Positions 24,434 through 38,661 of a stretch of 64,000 nucleotides of DNA are shown here, in pieces. The notes under the pieces are model-generated. The model had not been told where the DNA came from. It saw only the letters and a list, made by a program, of their open reading frames with translations, and made no database searches. The DNA is from Torreya grandis (taxonomy: Eukaryota; Streptophyta; Pinopsida; Cupressales; Taxaceae), in assembly GCA_037957365.1 (NCBI GenBank), contig JARHVA010005357.1, forward strand, positions 731,001 to 795,000, given 5' to 3'. How positions within the stretch are numbered: position 1 is the first letter of the stretch; each line of letters begins with the position of its first letter. The translations under genes and the position numbers were made by a program.

Positions 24434-24602
24434 CCTCCTCATCTTCATCCTTTTCCTCATCCATGCTAGCCACCATTATCTTAATTATTGGATATAGAGG
24501 TTTGGCATGTGTTGTGCACTCATGCTTTATGATGTCACTAATAAAATGGTAGTAGTTAGTGTCATGAGTATAGGAAATAAAGATATTGAAATATTTAGAC
24601 AC

Positions 24603-27600
24603 TTTGGTTTATGTATCTCACTACATAAACTCTACATCGACGATATTGACTAGACTAATACAATTGTAAATATAACATTTAACATAGTATAGTATAATCT
24701 AGGTTAATACAATTGGAAATTTTTTTGCTAGCATAGAATCATATCATCTAGATTGATATAGTTAAATGACAAGATATACTCAAAATTTTATTGTCCAAGT
24801 TGATACAATATAGGAAGAGATAAGTATGAAAAATATTATATCTACTTGGCTGCTACAACATAATGTATGGTGGGTATAAATCTACATAGGAAGTAGATAT
24901 AGAGGTAAGATGGAAAGATACTCATAGGATATTTTATTATATTTAAGGAATGGAATAATAGTGTCAAAACATCTTGTAAAGTACCATAAGTCAATCCTAT
25001 CTTGGTGGTACACCCTTTAAGGTGTGAAATTAGGGACATTGATGCACCAAAAATCACCTACAAGAGAAATTATTAGTAAAGTCATAAAGTGAAAAATATC
25101 AGATGTATACATATGCCCCACTTGAATCTCATTTAATTTTATAATATTTTAATGTATGATGGTGCTTAGTGATAGATAAATAGTAATAAAAAAACCTAGA
25201 TAAAAATAAATTATGAAATAACTAATGATAAATAAATTAAAAAAAAAACCATATACATACCTTGTCTTACCTTTCCATTGAATGATTAAATGAAGTTACC
25301 ATTGTCTTGATCTTGAAATGTGTAGTAACTAAATTTTATAAACCCTAAGGGTACAAGGCTAAAACTAGATAAAAGTAATGAATGCATACATAGGATAGTC
25401 AATTAATGGATGTAAAATGAAAACTCGTAGAAATAATTGAAAAACTTAGAAAATAGGCAAGAAAAGATCAATAAAAATTTGATTAAAAATATAATATTCA
25501 AGGAAGCATAAAAATAGTAAGGAAAATCTCAATTCAAAATTCCAAGGCTACATAAAACTGAAAACCCATAAATATATCCAAATTAATATAAGTATCAATC
25601 TAAATCAAATGAATGAAAAAATGAATTTTCACATGAGAAAAATAATATATACATAAGATAATTAATAAACCAAACTCAAATAACAATGTGAAAGAGGTAG
25701 AAATGGGACCAAATGCCTTGCAAAAAGAGTGAAACATTAAAGCATGAAAATGAAAAAATATGACTGTGTCCCACAAAAAGTGAATATAAAAATAAAGATA
25801 CCAAACATAACTAAGAAATATCCTATAAAGATAATGCAATGGTCAAGAGAGCATCTTTCCAAAACTCTAAGATGCATCTTCTACTCTAAATATGGAAAAT
25901 ATATAACTATCATAATACCACCTTGTCTTAAACAAATATAGATTAAGAAATCAATAATATGGGATAGAATTAAAAAAAAAAAAACTACCTATCAAAAGAT
26001 GTGGGAATAAAAGTGAGAGAAAAGAGGGTGTCATTAAGGCAAAAACATGGTCTTTATAAACTTTAATCATGTTTGGGAGAGTAATATTTTTCAGCATTAA
26101 TGGCCTTAACAAACCCTGCCTAAATCTTTGGATGACTTGTGTAAGTATAAATATCACCCCATGAATGTTATAATTACATATCCATTGGTCTACTATGAAT
26201 ATTAGCTTCTCTTATGATAAATCAGGTGGAACTAAAATGTAATAAAGGTAAGTAATGATATAATTAGACATCCTACCCTAGTCCACTATCCTACTACACC
26301 TTAATGGACCTTGTCTCCATCATGATGCCAAAATTTTGGTTTGAGATTAACATTTAATAGGAGACATACTAAAAACATCACATCTTTTGGTGTGATCTAA
26401 CTTTAAAGATATAATTTTCCTTTTAATATTTACTTTGATTATGATATGTATTATAAATCTTTTGGATTTTTCTATTTTCCTCCATATGTATTTTTAAAAA
26501 CCAAAAATGTGTGATAAAGATGAATATTAAAATATATCTTACACTGATATACTAGAGAGGATCACTTGGAGACCATGGTGCCTAAAGACTCCTAGACTCG
26601 TTCCTTACAAAATAGTTCACTCATGAAATCAACCTTGGCAAGAAGAAAGTTAAAAATAAAAAATCATGGAAATGAGCATAGAATAATTAGGTTTCCACAA
26701 ATTTTTAAAAAGGCATAAGGGAAGATGGTAAACTGATATATGGGTAGGAAACATCTTCATAAGATAGGGTAAAATGTGGATACAGACATGTATATAGATT
26801 ACTACAGTTTTACCATAAGTATACGACTAAATCTATGTGATTAAATACTACTCTTGACCATTGAATTATCTTTATAATAATACACAAGGTTAGGAGTAAA
26901 ATCAATATATGTATCAAAGTAAATAATTAAATATGTTTATGAGAAGGGCATGGTTTATTCCCTATGTATTACTATCTAACTCAAAAACTAAAAATCCAAG
27001 AGGCACAAGTAACATAAATTTATGAATCATTATAAATAATAAATCTATGATTCATAGAAAGGATATAATAAACCCAAAGGATATGCATAAGAATAAAAGA
27101 GACCAAAGAATCACAAAGGAAACAATGGTTGATGAAAGAATAAAATGATTGTAAAAATAAAAATAAATAAGGTGGGAATTTTTTAAGAGTGCATGGTTTA
27201 TTCATAGGTCTTACCTTTTAAATCATAAAATAAAAAACCATTAAGCATATAAATTAAAAAATACCTAAGGACAAAGCATAGGTATTACCGTTAATGTGAA
27301 AGAAACCCATAAGTGTGAAGATAGAGTAAGAATAAGCTACAATGTAAGAGAGTCAAATTTGAACCTATAAGAAATGTTATCTCATTATAATATAAATTAA
27401 ATATAAACATCCAAATAATATGTATAGGAAATGGAAAAACATAAATAAAAGGAAACTAAGAAGAACATAGGCCAATTGAAGTACTGCTTATACAACTAAA
27501 CATTGGTCAGTTCCTTGAAAATATATTATTCATTCATATATAATCTATAATTTTTATGTCTAAGTTTGTCCTTATGTTTTATAAAAATTGGATATTTAAT

Positions 27601-27713
27601 AATTTTTACTCTAATTATGACAAACTATTAAATAAAATTAAAATGTATAAGATACACAATAAATACACAACTAATTTGGAACTTAATTATTTTATAACTA
27701 TGTTAAAATGTGA
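24603..27713. other. AT-rich DNA, no gene recognised
   Basis: Many short chance frames but no domain was recognised. The part next to element B (24603-25060) may be the upstream end of its gag or its untranslated leader, since one minus-strand frame (25057-24842) is open, but it has no recognisable motif. Confidence 0.45.
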
Positions 27714-27718
27714 AAGTA

Positions 27719-30545
27719 TGTTAGAGGTACAATCACTAGGGGGTGAATCAGTGATGTAAGATATTTCAAATTAAATTTTCAAATCCTTTAAAAACTTAAG
27801 CATTCAATACAACCATTCATGAAGCATTCAAAATGTTTATATCAATGAATAATAGATCATGCAAGATCACACACACAACACAAGATCTATGTGGGAAACC
27901 CACTTAGGGAATAAAAAAAATCTCAATCATGTAAACATATGGATTACTTATCCTATAAGATGATCACAAACATGAGACTAGTCAATTCTTTCCAACAAAA
28001 ATTTAGTGAAACACCTATTTCACAAGGAGTACTTGCCCTTAGGATGATCAAGTCTTTGTGACCACCTATTGGTCAAGTCCTTTTGACCAATTTTAGTGAA
28101 AAACTAATTTGACAAGGATAACCTACCCCTAAGATGATCAAGTCCTTTTGATCACCTATTGTTCAAGTCCTTCTAACCTATATGTTGACCACCCTCTCAA
28201 CACCTATGAAATGAACATCTCATAATCACTGATTGCCTACCAATCTAATGGAGATATAATGTATATCATATCTCTTCAAATATGCATAATAAATATTCCA
28301 CACTTTGATCTACCTCTCAAATCAACCACCAAGCTCACACATACATCATCTATCCTTCACTCACACTCAAGGCACATAAAACATCCTTTTGGATCACTCT
28401 ATACCTCTTCACTAATATTTAATCTTTAATCCTACAAGATTACTTTCATTGACATTAGAAATAAGACCTAAAGGTCATACACATAGTCATCAACTATCTC
28501 TTCTCTACAACCCATCACTAGACACACACCCTTTCCTTCGCTCGTCAATTCTCACATAAAATCTCTTCACTTAGGTTTCTCACATCAATTCCATAAGCCC
28601 CTAAAAACCATCACATTTGGTTTCAAATTTTATAGAGTCTTCATGATTATTATTATCAAAACCTTCCTTATTGTCCACAACACATACCTTCACCCTTAAG
28701 GCATCTAACATGGGTCACCTTTAAGGACAACCCTCTTTCAAATAGGCCTAAGTCACCTTTTAGGTCCTATGAAGATCCATTCACCTCTTTGACACTATTT
28801 TAAGCAAATTAATAACACAAGAACACTTTAAAATACATGGAACCACTATAAAAAATATATATATCCTCCTTAAGTGATAACAACCATCACAACACCCTTC
28901 TGTTGAAGCTCAATTCGCTTGAACAAAATTCTTTGCACACAACCACCTTAAATGAACACACAATCACATTCTAAGCCTTTGATCATACTAAATATGATTT
29001 ATAAAACCTTCATAATCCACACATATGGTCCTTGTGGAGTATACAACACTCTTTTATAGCTATCTCATCTTGAAACATTGAAATACCATTAAGAACAACT
29101 CTATTACCCTTCTTGGGTTCCTTGTAAATCATGAATGAACATATAGTAAACTTTTAAGCTCAATAAATTTGATTGTATAAATATTTAGACATTAAAATCA
29201 ATATTTTACTATTCTCCTTAAATTTATCTACAATTTTTATTTTTACTATAACATTAAATTCTATATATATTTTAAGTTATGGCTCAAAAACCAAGCACTA
29301 GTCTTTCCTTCATTAAATTCAAATATTTGAATTCCAACAGTCAATGAGCAACTGTTAAAATTTGAAAACTTTGTCCTCATCTCATGAACTCTCAAAACTT
29401 GAAAAAATATTCATCATTGATCTTCCTCTAAATTATCTCAGCCTTTACATTTTCTTTATTGTTAAACATTGATCACCTTAACCTTATCTCATGTTTCTTA
29501 GCAACTGTGGACAAACATGCTATGTCAATCTTTATATATTAACCAGGTATTTATCTTTTAATAATCATCATTGATATAAGATTAAAACTCCCATAATTGT
29601 TCCACTTGGTATATTTTCATTCCTTTTACACATTATAATCTTTGACTTGAACTCACACCATCGATCTTCTGACAGTACGAACACCCAAAAATCATTGATC
29701 TTTTATCCAAGCTACGTAAATGTGACACATGTCACTAACACATTCATTATTTGACATATTGAATTTTATGCACATAATTAGATAAAGATATACAATATAA
29801 TTCACACCATTATATATAATAACTAGATGAATTTAGAATTCAATGTAGTTTATTTTAATGGTCTCTAGCCCATCTCAGTCTACAAGTTTAACTTTGAAGA
29901 TTTATAACTTGAGCTAGAAATCACTTCAAGAATCAAAATTTTTAAAGTAGATCCTTTAAACTATATAAAACATCTCCATGTAAAAATTTTACCATTAGTT
30001 TCTTTATTTTTACCTAAAATAAATTAATAAACTTTTTAGTTCATTCATAGCTATATGATGTGTAGTGACAGTCTGGGAAAACATTACAAACTGCTATGGA
30101 GGCCAACTTTGCACAGTTATATATTTTGATCCGCTCAATCACATGACATAAAATTTAAACCATATTAACTGTGGAATAATTTTATCAAACCCAAATTATT
30201 AAAACCCCTTGACTCATCCATACATGGAAATGGTGATGTTATCAAATTGCCTACTCAGTTTTTTCTCCCATTTAACCAACTATGCCAAGATGAACATAAT
30301 TAAAAACAAGATGAATAACATGAACTTACACAATCTCTAAAATAATACTTGACATATATGACCCATCACACATGATCAATACTTCATACCCATCCCTAAT
30401 CATGCTAAAATTGAAGATCAACTAAGCTTACTTCAAGTATATTAGGACAAGCACACTACACACTTTGTCATTGACACTTAAAATATCAAGATAGTTTGTC
30501 CAATAAATTGGACACCTCCATGACATCAGTGAAAACTATCCAAAA
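27719..30545 (-). repeat. 3' LTR of element C (left copy)
   Basis: 2827 bp, begins TGTTAGAGGTACAATC on the plus strand and aligns to its end with 39760-42595. Divergence by eye is in the low teens of percent, with small indels. It contains the modules at 29641-29668 and 29726-29754 shared with LTR-like DNA at 20.4 kb. The terminal CA at its right end is mutated (CCAAAA against CCAACA in the other copy). Confidence 0.9.
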
Positions 30546-30559
30546 ATATCTCCATTTGT
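30546..30559 (-). other. Polypurine tract of element C
   Basis: In minus sense a purine-rich run containing AAATGGAGAT abuts the 3' LTR, the place and general form of the copia plus-strand primer. Confidence 0.55.
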
Positions 30560-32572
30560 CATTTATGTCAACACCCATCATACAACTCACCTTCCTTCTC
30601 TATCTTCTAGCACTCTCACAATAGGAACCTTATCCCCCTTTGACATAATGATAAAGTGGGCATAAAATGATCCTAAGGACATAAAATGACCACAAATAGG
30701 ATAGTAACACATTATAAATATGATAAAAACTCCCCCTTACCTTAAGCCTACCTCTTCTTACCTTAACAACTTCCTCTTGCTGCATGCCAGTACTCTCTTC
30801 AACCAAGCACTAAAACCAATGAAGAAAGAACACACAAAAGAACTAAAATATGATGTAACTTACTAATAAACATCTAATAGAGACTCCCCCACAAGATATT
30901 TGAGCCATATCACCTCTTGAGCATCTTTAGATACTCACACACCATAAAGAACCACCAACAAGCTTACTAGCCTTCTTTCTTAAGGCACCTCAAATACCAT
31001 CAACAAAACTTCATGCTAGTCACCAAATAAAATAAAATGTTTTAAACTAACTTGAAAACTCACCTTGAAACACTCATGACTTGATATTTTTTATAAACTA
31101 AGAAAAAACATCAAATATTCACATTAGGCTTGTCTAGACTCCTTATAACCCTACCTAGAACTTACAAAGCCAAAAAAAATTATTAGACACACTTTCAAGA
31201 CCTAAAACTACATATATGGAGTATTATCATATTCCCCTTTAGGCACACAAATTTTCATCACCTATCTCATCCTCTACAATATACTTCCTTCACAAACCTT
31301 CTAACCAATTAGGCCTCCATCTCGACAAAAACTTAAATAATTTGAAAACCAAAAACCTTCAAATCTATATGAAGCTTGATTTTAAAACCCATTTGGAAAT
31401 TAAACCTATTAAGAAGCCTCAAACCTCAATTCATAAGGCAAACCACTTTTCTATCATGGCCCAAAACTCTATAAACTCAAAACAAACAAGGTCAACAAAC
31501 CTCCTTTTGGTTAATTCCCACCTCCAAAAATTATTTCACACCTGGAGACAACCATCACACACTTATGGATCAATATTTAAGCCTTCACACCTTTGGGAAC
31601 CTTGAATTCCTATATCATGGCTTTGATCTACAACAAGAAAGATAAAATTGAGAGGACACAAAAACCTCCAAAAGGCATAAACATGGTCATCAAGACATAA
31701 AACCACCTAAAACACATCAAAAAGAAGTACACAAACCTTTCTGAGCACCAAACTGTTATTAACATCCCATCAATATCATTATGCCACCTAAAAACACCCA
31801 TTTTGATCCTACATACACAACAAAACACCTTATGACATCATTCTAACCTCATAAAAATACTTCTCCCATCTTGACACACTAATTCAAATTAGAAACACTC
31901 ATATCTTACCTTCTAGTATCTTCTAAAGAATTCCATGGCAACACTTGCTTCTCCATTTAAAGGAGTCTCTTAAGAAGCATAGACAGAGACCTCTTACTTC
32001 ACATAGTTCCTTAGAACAATGTGAAACCAAGATTTGCCCACAAATCTTCATATTATTTCTCCTCCTTGGTCATTTAATACTAATAGTTCTTCTTATTCTT
32101 CTTAGGCTTAAGAGTAAAAACTTACCCATATACTAAAACATTCTTCTTCTCTTCTAAGACTTTATTGACAACACATGGGGATAACATAGATTCATGACAT
32201 ACCATTTCAATTGAAAAATCTTCCTTACAATTTGGAACCTCATCACTAGGTATTGATAACTAATGTTATTGTATGAAACTTGCTCAACAATAGTAGGATG
32301 TTCACTTGAATCCATACACACCTCATAACTATCCTCAACTATCACCTTGGTCTTCTCCTTGAACTTGGTCTCTTCATTCACAAAATAAGTAAATAATGAG
32401 AGCTCTTGGCACTCTCCAGCTTATATAGCTTTCTCCACCATATAAAACATATTACTTGGACCTGAATACTCATCATGACTCATAATTACCACCTTTGGTT
32501 TCCATTATTTAACTTTCCTTCTTTCTTGCATTCTAGGAGCCTGATTAAACCTATTCTATCTTGTAGGCCATT
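30560..32572 (-). other. Element C interior, no recognisable domain
   Basis: Minus-strand translation is fairly open in places (for example 32381-32154 and 31828-31628), but no protease, integrase, RT, RNase H or envelope-like motif could be identified. It could be a decayed accessory frame or noncoding cargo. Confidence 0.45.
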
Positions 32573-32836
32573 GCTTGCAGAATCTAGTAATGTGACATCT
32601 CTATTGATAGTTGAAGCACACTATACATTTTTAAATAAGTTTATCCTAACTTTCTTGATTACAAAAAAATCTTTTAATATGTCCATTCTTTTGAAAATTG
32701 AAACAAACTACCCCTTTTGAAGAAGACTCATCTTTTGACTAATGACCCCCATCATAGTTCCATGCAAATTCATTTCTAACAAGTCTCTTGCATTCTCTAT
32801 CTCTATGCCCAAATTTATTACATGTGTAATAATTGT
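32573..32836 (-). pseudogene. Cluster of three decayed CCHC zinc knuckles (gag)
   Basis: Three successive minus-strand knuckle remnants are visible at 32836-32785 (Cys, Gly-His and final Cys kept, first Cys changed to Tyr), 32715-32662 (first Cys and His kept, two Cys changed to Phe) and 32627-32573 (three Cys/His positions kept, with an internal stop). Spacing of Cys and His fits CX2CX4HX4C. They would be nucleocapsid RNA-binding modules. Either they are the end of element C gag, separated from its start by inserted DNA, or they come from another copia element. Confidence 0.55.
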
Positions 32837-35800
32837 TATCACTTGGATATGCACCCTTTGAGGAGATTTAAAATCTCTCCTCTTCTAAGTGGCATAATTG
32901 AATCACCTATAGGCTTATGGGTAGCCTAAGGAATGAGATGAATCTCTAGATAGGGCTAGCTCCCTTGATATACCACTTTGGATTGCAAAAATAACTAAAC
33001 TTTGGGGGTGAAAAGGGAGAAGGATGACTGAAATAAAAATAGCCTAAGGGAGGTGATACACCAAATAAAATTATGACATCTGACCATAGGCATGTTACAC
33101 TTGAAATCAAAGGACAAACTAAACATACACTTCTCCAATCTTCATCTTCTCACATCAATGTTAAATTGTGAAGTTATGGATGAATGTGCATAGATAAGAG
33201 GACTAGACAAGAGGCTTATTAGTTCACTGATTAATATACTTACTCACTCAATCCTTGACATTTCTTAGAACACTTCACATGCCCTATAAGAAGATACTTT
33301 CCAACTGTAAATAAATGGTGGAATGAAATCACATGCTAAGGAATCCATAGTCTTCACTTATAAAAAATAAAAAATTCGAAATGAACAAAATAATAAAATT
33401 CATGGAGGAGGTAAAAATAATTATTATTATTGATCAAAATGTATACAAATGAGAAGGGCTTCACCATATTCAGGTGGAACATGAGATACAATGCCAAAAT
33501 GGCCAGTTTTTATAGAACTTAAAAGAGAGAAGAGAAAACAAAATTAAAAGGGTCACAAAGACACCTATTAAGATAATAAAATTAGTTTATTGTGTATGAT
33601 AATATGATTTTTTATGAAATATGTAATGTTAGGAAGTACAAATGTCAATTCAAGTCATCAAACTCTTGTAAAGTGGCATAAAACTCCTTGTATTGGCTTA
33701 AAAAATTGTCTTCATAATTTGGGCCTATTTGAACATCCCATAACTGATTAGGGATAGTTATTATTATTTTAAATAAGGTTTAGGGTCTTAGGTATGCCTC
33801 TCATTTCATTGGTTATAGGTTTGGTCCTTGAGAGTCACTTGGAAGTGAACCATCATCATTTGTTATCAATAAAAATTCTCTTCCATGCACCATGTACACT
33901 TGGCCTAATATTTGGATTAAATTTACCATAAAATTCCATGGGAGGGAGTGTATGAAAAGTTTTAATTACATCCATATCCCTATAATCATTAGGGACACCT
34001 TAAAAATGCATCCTCTTGAAGTTTTCACACCTTTCACTAGCTTATCCAATATGCCATTTTTGACTAGCTGAGATGAGAACCCCTATTAAGGCACTTAGGA
34101 GTTGTTTTAAGGAATTAAATTAAAATGGGGAGTTATCAAAAGTCTTAATATTTCTCCTAAATTTTTTTCATCTTTAGACTCCTTCTAGAACCTGTCTAAC
34201 ACAAAAAAATTGTCAAAAATAACCTATTTTTCCCATGTTCATATAGATTTTATACAACCAAAAATCATATGATGGATATTGAGTGAGTATTATACAATTT
34301 TAAATAGGTTTAATGATAAAAATGTGCCATTAGAGTATCTTTCTAGTTCTATTTCTCTAAACTAGTCCTGACTGAGGGTTTAAGAGGGTTTTAGGCATGT
34401 TTGTCCTCTTAAGATTCATTCATAAAAATATAACATCCAATTTGTAGAAAAATTACACAAATTTTATGTTAAATTACCTAACTTCCCCAAAATCCTTTGG
34501 ATTACATTAAAATCCTCCAGGAAGATATGAGCATTTGAAGTTGCCTACTCAAGCTTGTTTTCCTCTTTCATGTAAGTCTGAGTTAGTTTTCTATTCAAAA
34601 GTGGCCATTTTATGGTTTATATTGAAATTTAAAGTATTTAAAAGGTATTTTTAGACCCAATTAACATTATTTAATAGGTCTTAATTCTCACCTCATGTGG
34701 AAAGTGGAGGTGACCATCTATTTAGGGTTTATGCTGAAATCTTGCCTTTAAGTCTGACTACAACCTAGAGCTCAAAATGACCTTTTATGGTTTTATTTTC
34801 CTCATTATATCTCAAAAAAACCTTTATTCATCCCATACACATGTTAAAATATTCTATAAAACTCACTTCAAGGTGTAAATGATAATGCCTTCTCATTTGG
34901 ACCTCTAGGCCTACTCATGCCTAGTCGGCTCACCTATAATCTTAAGAGGTTTGGACCTCTTTGTTCAGATTCATCTCTATATGTGTTTATTTACATATTT
35001 TTTTAATATTTAAATCAACTTATTATATCCTTTTTAAAATATCCCATGGCTCCTAGCTTCAAACTTTGCCTTACCAAAATCTACTAGTCTTGGTATAAGG
35101 GGAAGTACCCCCTATTTGAGACAAAATTAGGGGTACTTCCCCTATTTTTATTAAGAAAAAAATTATATGATCCTTAAAGTTATAAAGGTTATATACACAA
35201 ACAATTATCCCTTTTTATTATGTATATACCCTTCAAAATCATAAAGAACTAGACAAACTGTTAGGTAAGGCTGTGTGGAGGATTTTTTGAAATGGCTATA
35301 TATACTTGATTTTGAACTACTTTATTTACCTATCTTGTCATGGAATTTATATGAGATAATAATTATCATGAATTAATTTATTTCATATCTCCTACCAATT
35401 AAATATTTCATACACATTTCCACATATTGAACTCTTCAAGACTAAGTTTTAAAATTGACTATGCATGCTTTTGAGGGAATAACTGTAGGTTGTCTTGTGA
35501 TGGTTATACCTTATCATGTAATTATAAGCATTACCTTAATTTAAAAATAACATTTTTTTAATTATATATATCCATTTTCTTTATTTTCATACTAATTCAT
35601 ACTAATAACATCTCCTCTTTTTTCACTATTTTTGACAGTCAACATAGTCAACTATGTTTTGGAGAAAAGGGGTCTGCAAGTGTATATTTACTCTAAAACT
35701 CATGATATTCTTACCTTTAGGAAAATTTTATGGTAATTTTGTGTTATCTAATTCATCTATATCATCTTATATAGGCATATAACCTTATTAAATTACCCCT

Positions 35801-37899
35801 TTCTTAGCTCACGATCCTTCATAGTCATTTGACTGAGACACCTACCTATAGGTTATTGTAGGTGTATGTGGGTTTAAAATATAGATTTTTCATGGTGTGG
35901 ATGCACTTTACTTAAATCCATATGAGGTCACAAGATACATATATTTATTTATTATTCAACTTTTAAGGTCTTAAAGAACCAATTAGTCATCAAATCTGAG
36001 TCACTACTTTGACCCTATTGTAGGTGCCTAAATTCTAAGTGAGGACACCTATAGGTGGCCATAGGGTTTGCCAGAACTATGTATTAATATCATAAAAATG
36101 AACTTAATATAAATTTATACACTATTTTATCAATGTAACACTTATATCCAACATTAGAGTGTGTTCTCTTGAGGGATGTCAAATGCCATTCAAATTTCTA
36201 ATCTTGTAGATATTAATGTAGTGCTTTAGTGTGTTTTAGGGTGACTTTAAGGCCTTTCATTTCCATATTCCCTTCATTTTATGACCCTCACCTTTTAAAT
36301 ATATATTTTCCATATTATATGCAATAATATTTACTAATCTATATGTTTTTTCACATCTTTTAATCATTTTGTGAGAGGCCTATAAGAACCCTCTAGAGCT
36401 CTATTTTCAACTTTTAGGGAATATTTTCCTAAACTCAGTCATTTGCCCTTTGATCATGGTTCACACACTTTATGTCATTTTTAAATTTAAAAAAATATTG
36501 TAATTATTCCATCAATTTTTATAACTTGGAAAGGTCTTTATTATGTTTCAAATCTCCCATTCAAGAGCCTTTATAACCCCGAGGTATCACCTATAGGTAG
36601 CCATCAACATACATAGGCAATAAAGTAAAAATGAGTAGTGTATAATATATCCATGTTTATGAATCCTATATTCCTCCACTAATCATCCTAATGCACTCAT
36701 CTAAATATTATAGGGTTTAAACCTATGTTAATCCTCCCACCTCTCAACATGATGTCAGTAATGGCTCTTATTGGTGATTATTGGCTATATATAGGTAGTG
36801 GGTGTGTCCTAGAGCAACAAGGGTGAATGAAAAGATACATGGGAATCCAAACTCAATTTATCTTCTTAAAATTTATAATATACACCAAGGATACTTTAAA
36901 AAAAATTTAAAAACATCCTTTTTAATGTGAAGATTTCTTTCTAGCATCTGTATGTGGTTGTCCATGGCTAACTGCAAGTGTATGTGCATCATCGACTATA
37001 AATCATGAAAATTCTTGTAAAAATAGGATTAAAGGTGAAGGGGGGATCTAAAATTTAAATGGAGACATGAAAAAACCATATCCTTTTCACATGAAATCTC
37101 CTCAAGGTAGTTCAACCTATTGCAAGTGGAAAACTAGACTGGGACCTCTCATAATGACACCCTCCTACAACATGAGATAATTTGTTCATCAAAACACAAT
37201 GTAACATGAAAAAAATCATGGATACCATCTAAGGAGGAGGTCAAAATAATTTGGAATTAGACTCAGTAATTGGTTCATATATAATTTCTCAAACCAAGGC
37301 AAAACTCATAAGGTACATAGATTAGTAGGTAGGTTTAAAAGGTCAACATCATGAGGATGGTTCATGAAGCACAATAAACCATTTTTCAAACTCCTTATAT
37401 TGAAATTAATATATCAAAGTGTAAAATAACCTCCCAAAATCATTTTCCTTGAAATATCTTGAGTTGTATTACCAAGAAAAAACCTAAAATTCACTTCTAA
37501 TTGCCAAGAAGGGTGAAAAGGGATTAGAATTGTTTAAGCTTATAAATGACACTTCCAAATCAAACCAATAATTTAAATAAGCATGAATAATATTAATAGG
37601 CACTTTCTTACTATTTCTCACATGGTACACTTCCCAAGGAGTTTGTACAAGTGCCAAACTATTCTTTCCCTTCAATAAAACTACATTTTCTTCTCATAAC
37701 CTACCATATTTCAATTATGTTAGTTAATTAAGACTTATAGGTTCACATGGGACATGCCATCACATTTTATAACCTTCATACTTCCCAATAAATATATATA
37801 ACTTATTAAATGCACCCTTTTTAACTTCAAAATGACCCAAAAATGATATAAGGACTAAAAAACTAATGACCAAGGTTAGTAAAGCATTAAGTGACATTA
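32837..37899. other. Element C interior of unknown nature
   Basis: 5 kb without recognisable coding motifs, lying between the two gag-like blocks. It has T-rich plus-strand runs, a perfect hairpin at 35099-35142, repeated words ACCTATAGGT around 35850, 36050 and 36590, and a possible minus-strand TATA (TCTATAAAAACTGG, near 33510). It may be a nested insertion that split gag, but I found no paired terminal repeats. The frame 37675-37484 (-) is open without known motifs. Confidence 0.4.
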
Positions 37900-38260
37900 A
37901 TTAACCTATAAACACATTTTCACATCTATATTATACCCATAAAATGCCTAAAAGTCATGTTTTTACCTAATGGTACCCCAATTTGACCTAAAGGTCAAAT
38001 TTTGTCAATAATAATAACCATTGAAACTTGCATACCTCATGGCAATTGGTTATCTGATCTGATATGTCTTTACTCTACTAGCATATTCATTATTTGATTG
38101 ATTTTTTACCTTCAAGGTTTGATTTACATTAGTTTTCATCTTGCCTTGAGTTTCATTTTATGGTTCTTCTTTGTATCCAAGATGATTTCTATCACTTTCA
38201 TGCTTTTGACCACTCAAAATATTATCTATATCACTTGAGGTATTTTAAAATATCATAAAT
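37900..38260 (-). pseudogene. Element C gag continuation (decayed)
   Basis: A minus-strand segment following the coiled-coil part reads like the tail of large copia gag proteins (Gly-Tyr-Lys-Glu-Glu near 38170, Tyr-Gly-Tyr near 37930), with many stops. The match is from general resemblance only. Confidence 0.35.
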
Positions 38261-38301
38261 GACTATATATTACTAGATGTCTTATCTAACTTAGCTTTTA
38301 A

Positions 38302-38547
38302 TTACTCATTTTCAATTACATACCTTAAACACTCATCTTTAGCTTTCAAGCTTGTAGATAGGATTTCCAATTGACAACTAAGATGCTTGACTATATCTTC
38401 ATGGTAATTGGTATCTTCATTCATTCTTGTCTCAAACACACTAAATGTATCTTCATAGTCCTTGATTTTAGACTTCATCTTTTTGTTAATCTTCTTCTCA
38501 ATCTTTAGTTCCTCAAGAGCATTCATCAATTTAGTCTCAAATTCCAT
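38302..38547 (-). pseudogene. Element C gag coiled-coil segment
   Basis: An open stretch of 81 codons, rich in Glu, Lys and Leu with heptad-like spacing, giving a predicted coiled coil. It follows the zinc knuckle as in large copia gag proteins and would serve capsid assembly. The stretch is bounded by stops. Confidence 0.6.
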
Positions 38548-38661
38548 CTCATCTTTATCATCATCTAAATCAATCCAAGTAGACTCCTTTTGATATGAGA
38601 AACTTCCTTACTCAACCATGAAGAGGTTTTCATCTTTAATAGGACCATCATATTCAAGATA

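Larger units (their letters stand above)
20940..24602 (-). mobile_element. Element B: Ty3/gypsy gag-PR-RT remnant
   Basis: Minus-strand coding remnants run in the order gag zinc knuckles (24222-24118), protease (about 23600-23176) and reverse transcriptase (about 22090-21170). I see no convincing RNase H or integrase after RT, and no LTR pair could be aligned, so this is a partial element. A SINE (24239-24417) sits inside the gag end. Stops and frameshifts are common, but the RT palm motifs are well preserved. The linker between PR and RT is unusually long (about 1.1 kb). Confidence 0.75.
24061..24602 (-). pseudogene. Element B gag C-terminus with two zinc knuckles, split by a SINE
   Basis: In minus sense, 24602-24434 gives an acidic stretch (Asp-Glu-Glu-Lys-Asp-Glu) typical of gag before the nucleocapsid. 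After the SINE, 24222-24118 gives a CCHC-type knuckle (Cys-Tyr-Lys-Cys, His, with the last Cys changed to Tyr), then a second one (Cys-Ser-Phe, His, Glu-Glu-Cys) with its second Cys changed to Tyr. Nucleocapsid knuckles bind the genomic RNA. The SINE landed just upstream of the first Cys. The open frame running across the SINE on the minus strand is an artefact of the insertion. Confidence 0.7.

Noticed and set aside
32154..32381. 75-codon minus-strand frame as a protease or other gene
   Set aside because: No active-site triplet or other motif. Kept only as unassigned interior of element C.
33410..37300. A nested LTR element inside element C
   Set aside because: I looked for paired terminal repeats. 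Only short weak likenesses (near 33400 and 37230) were found, not enough to call.
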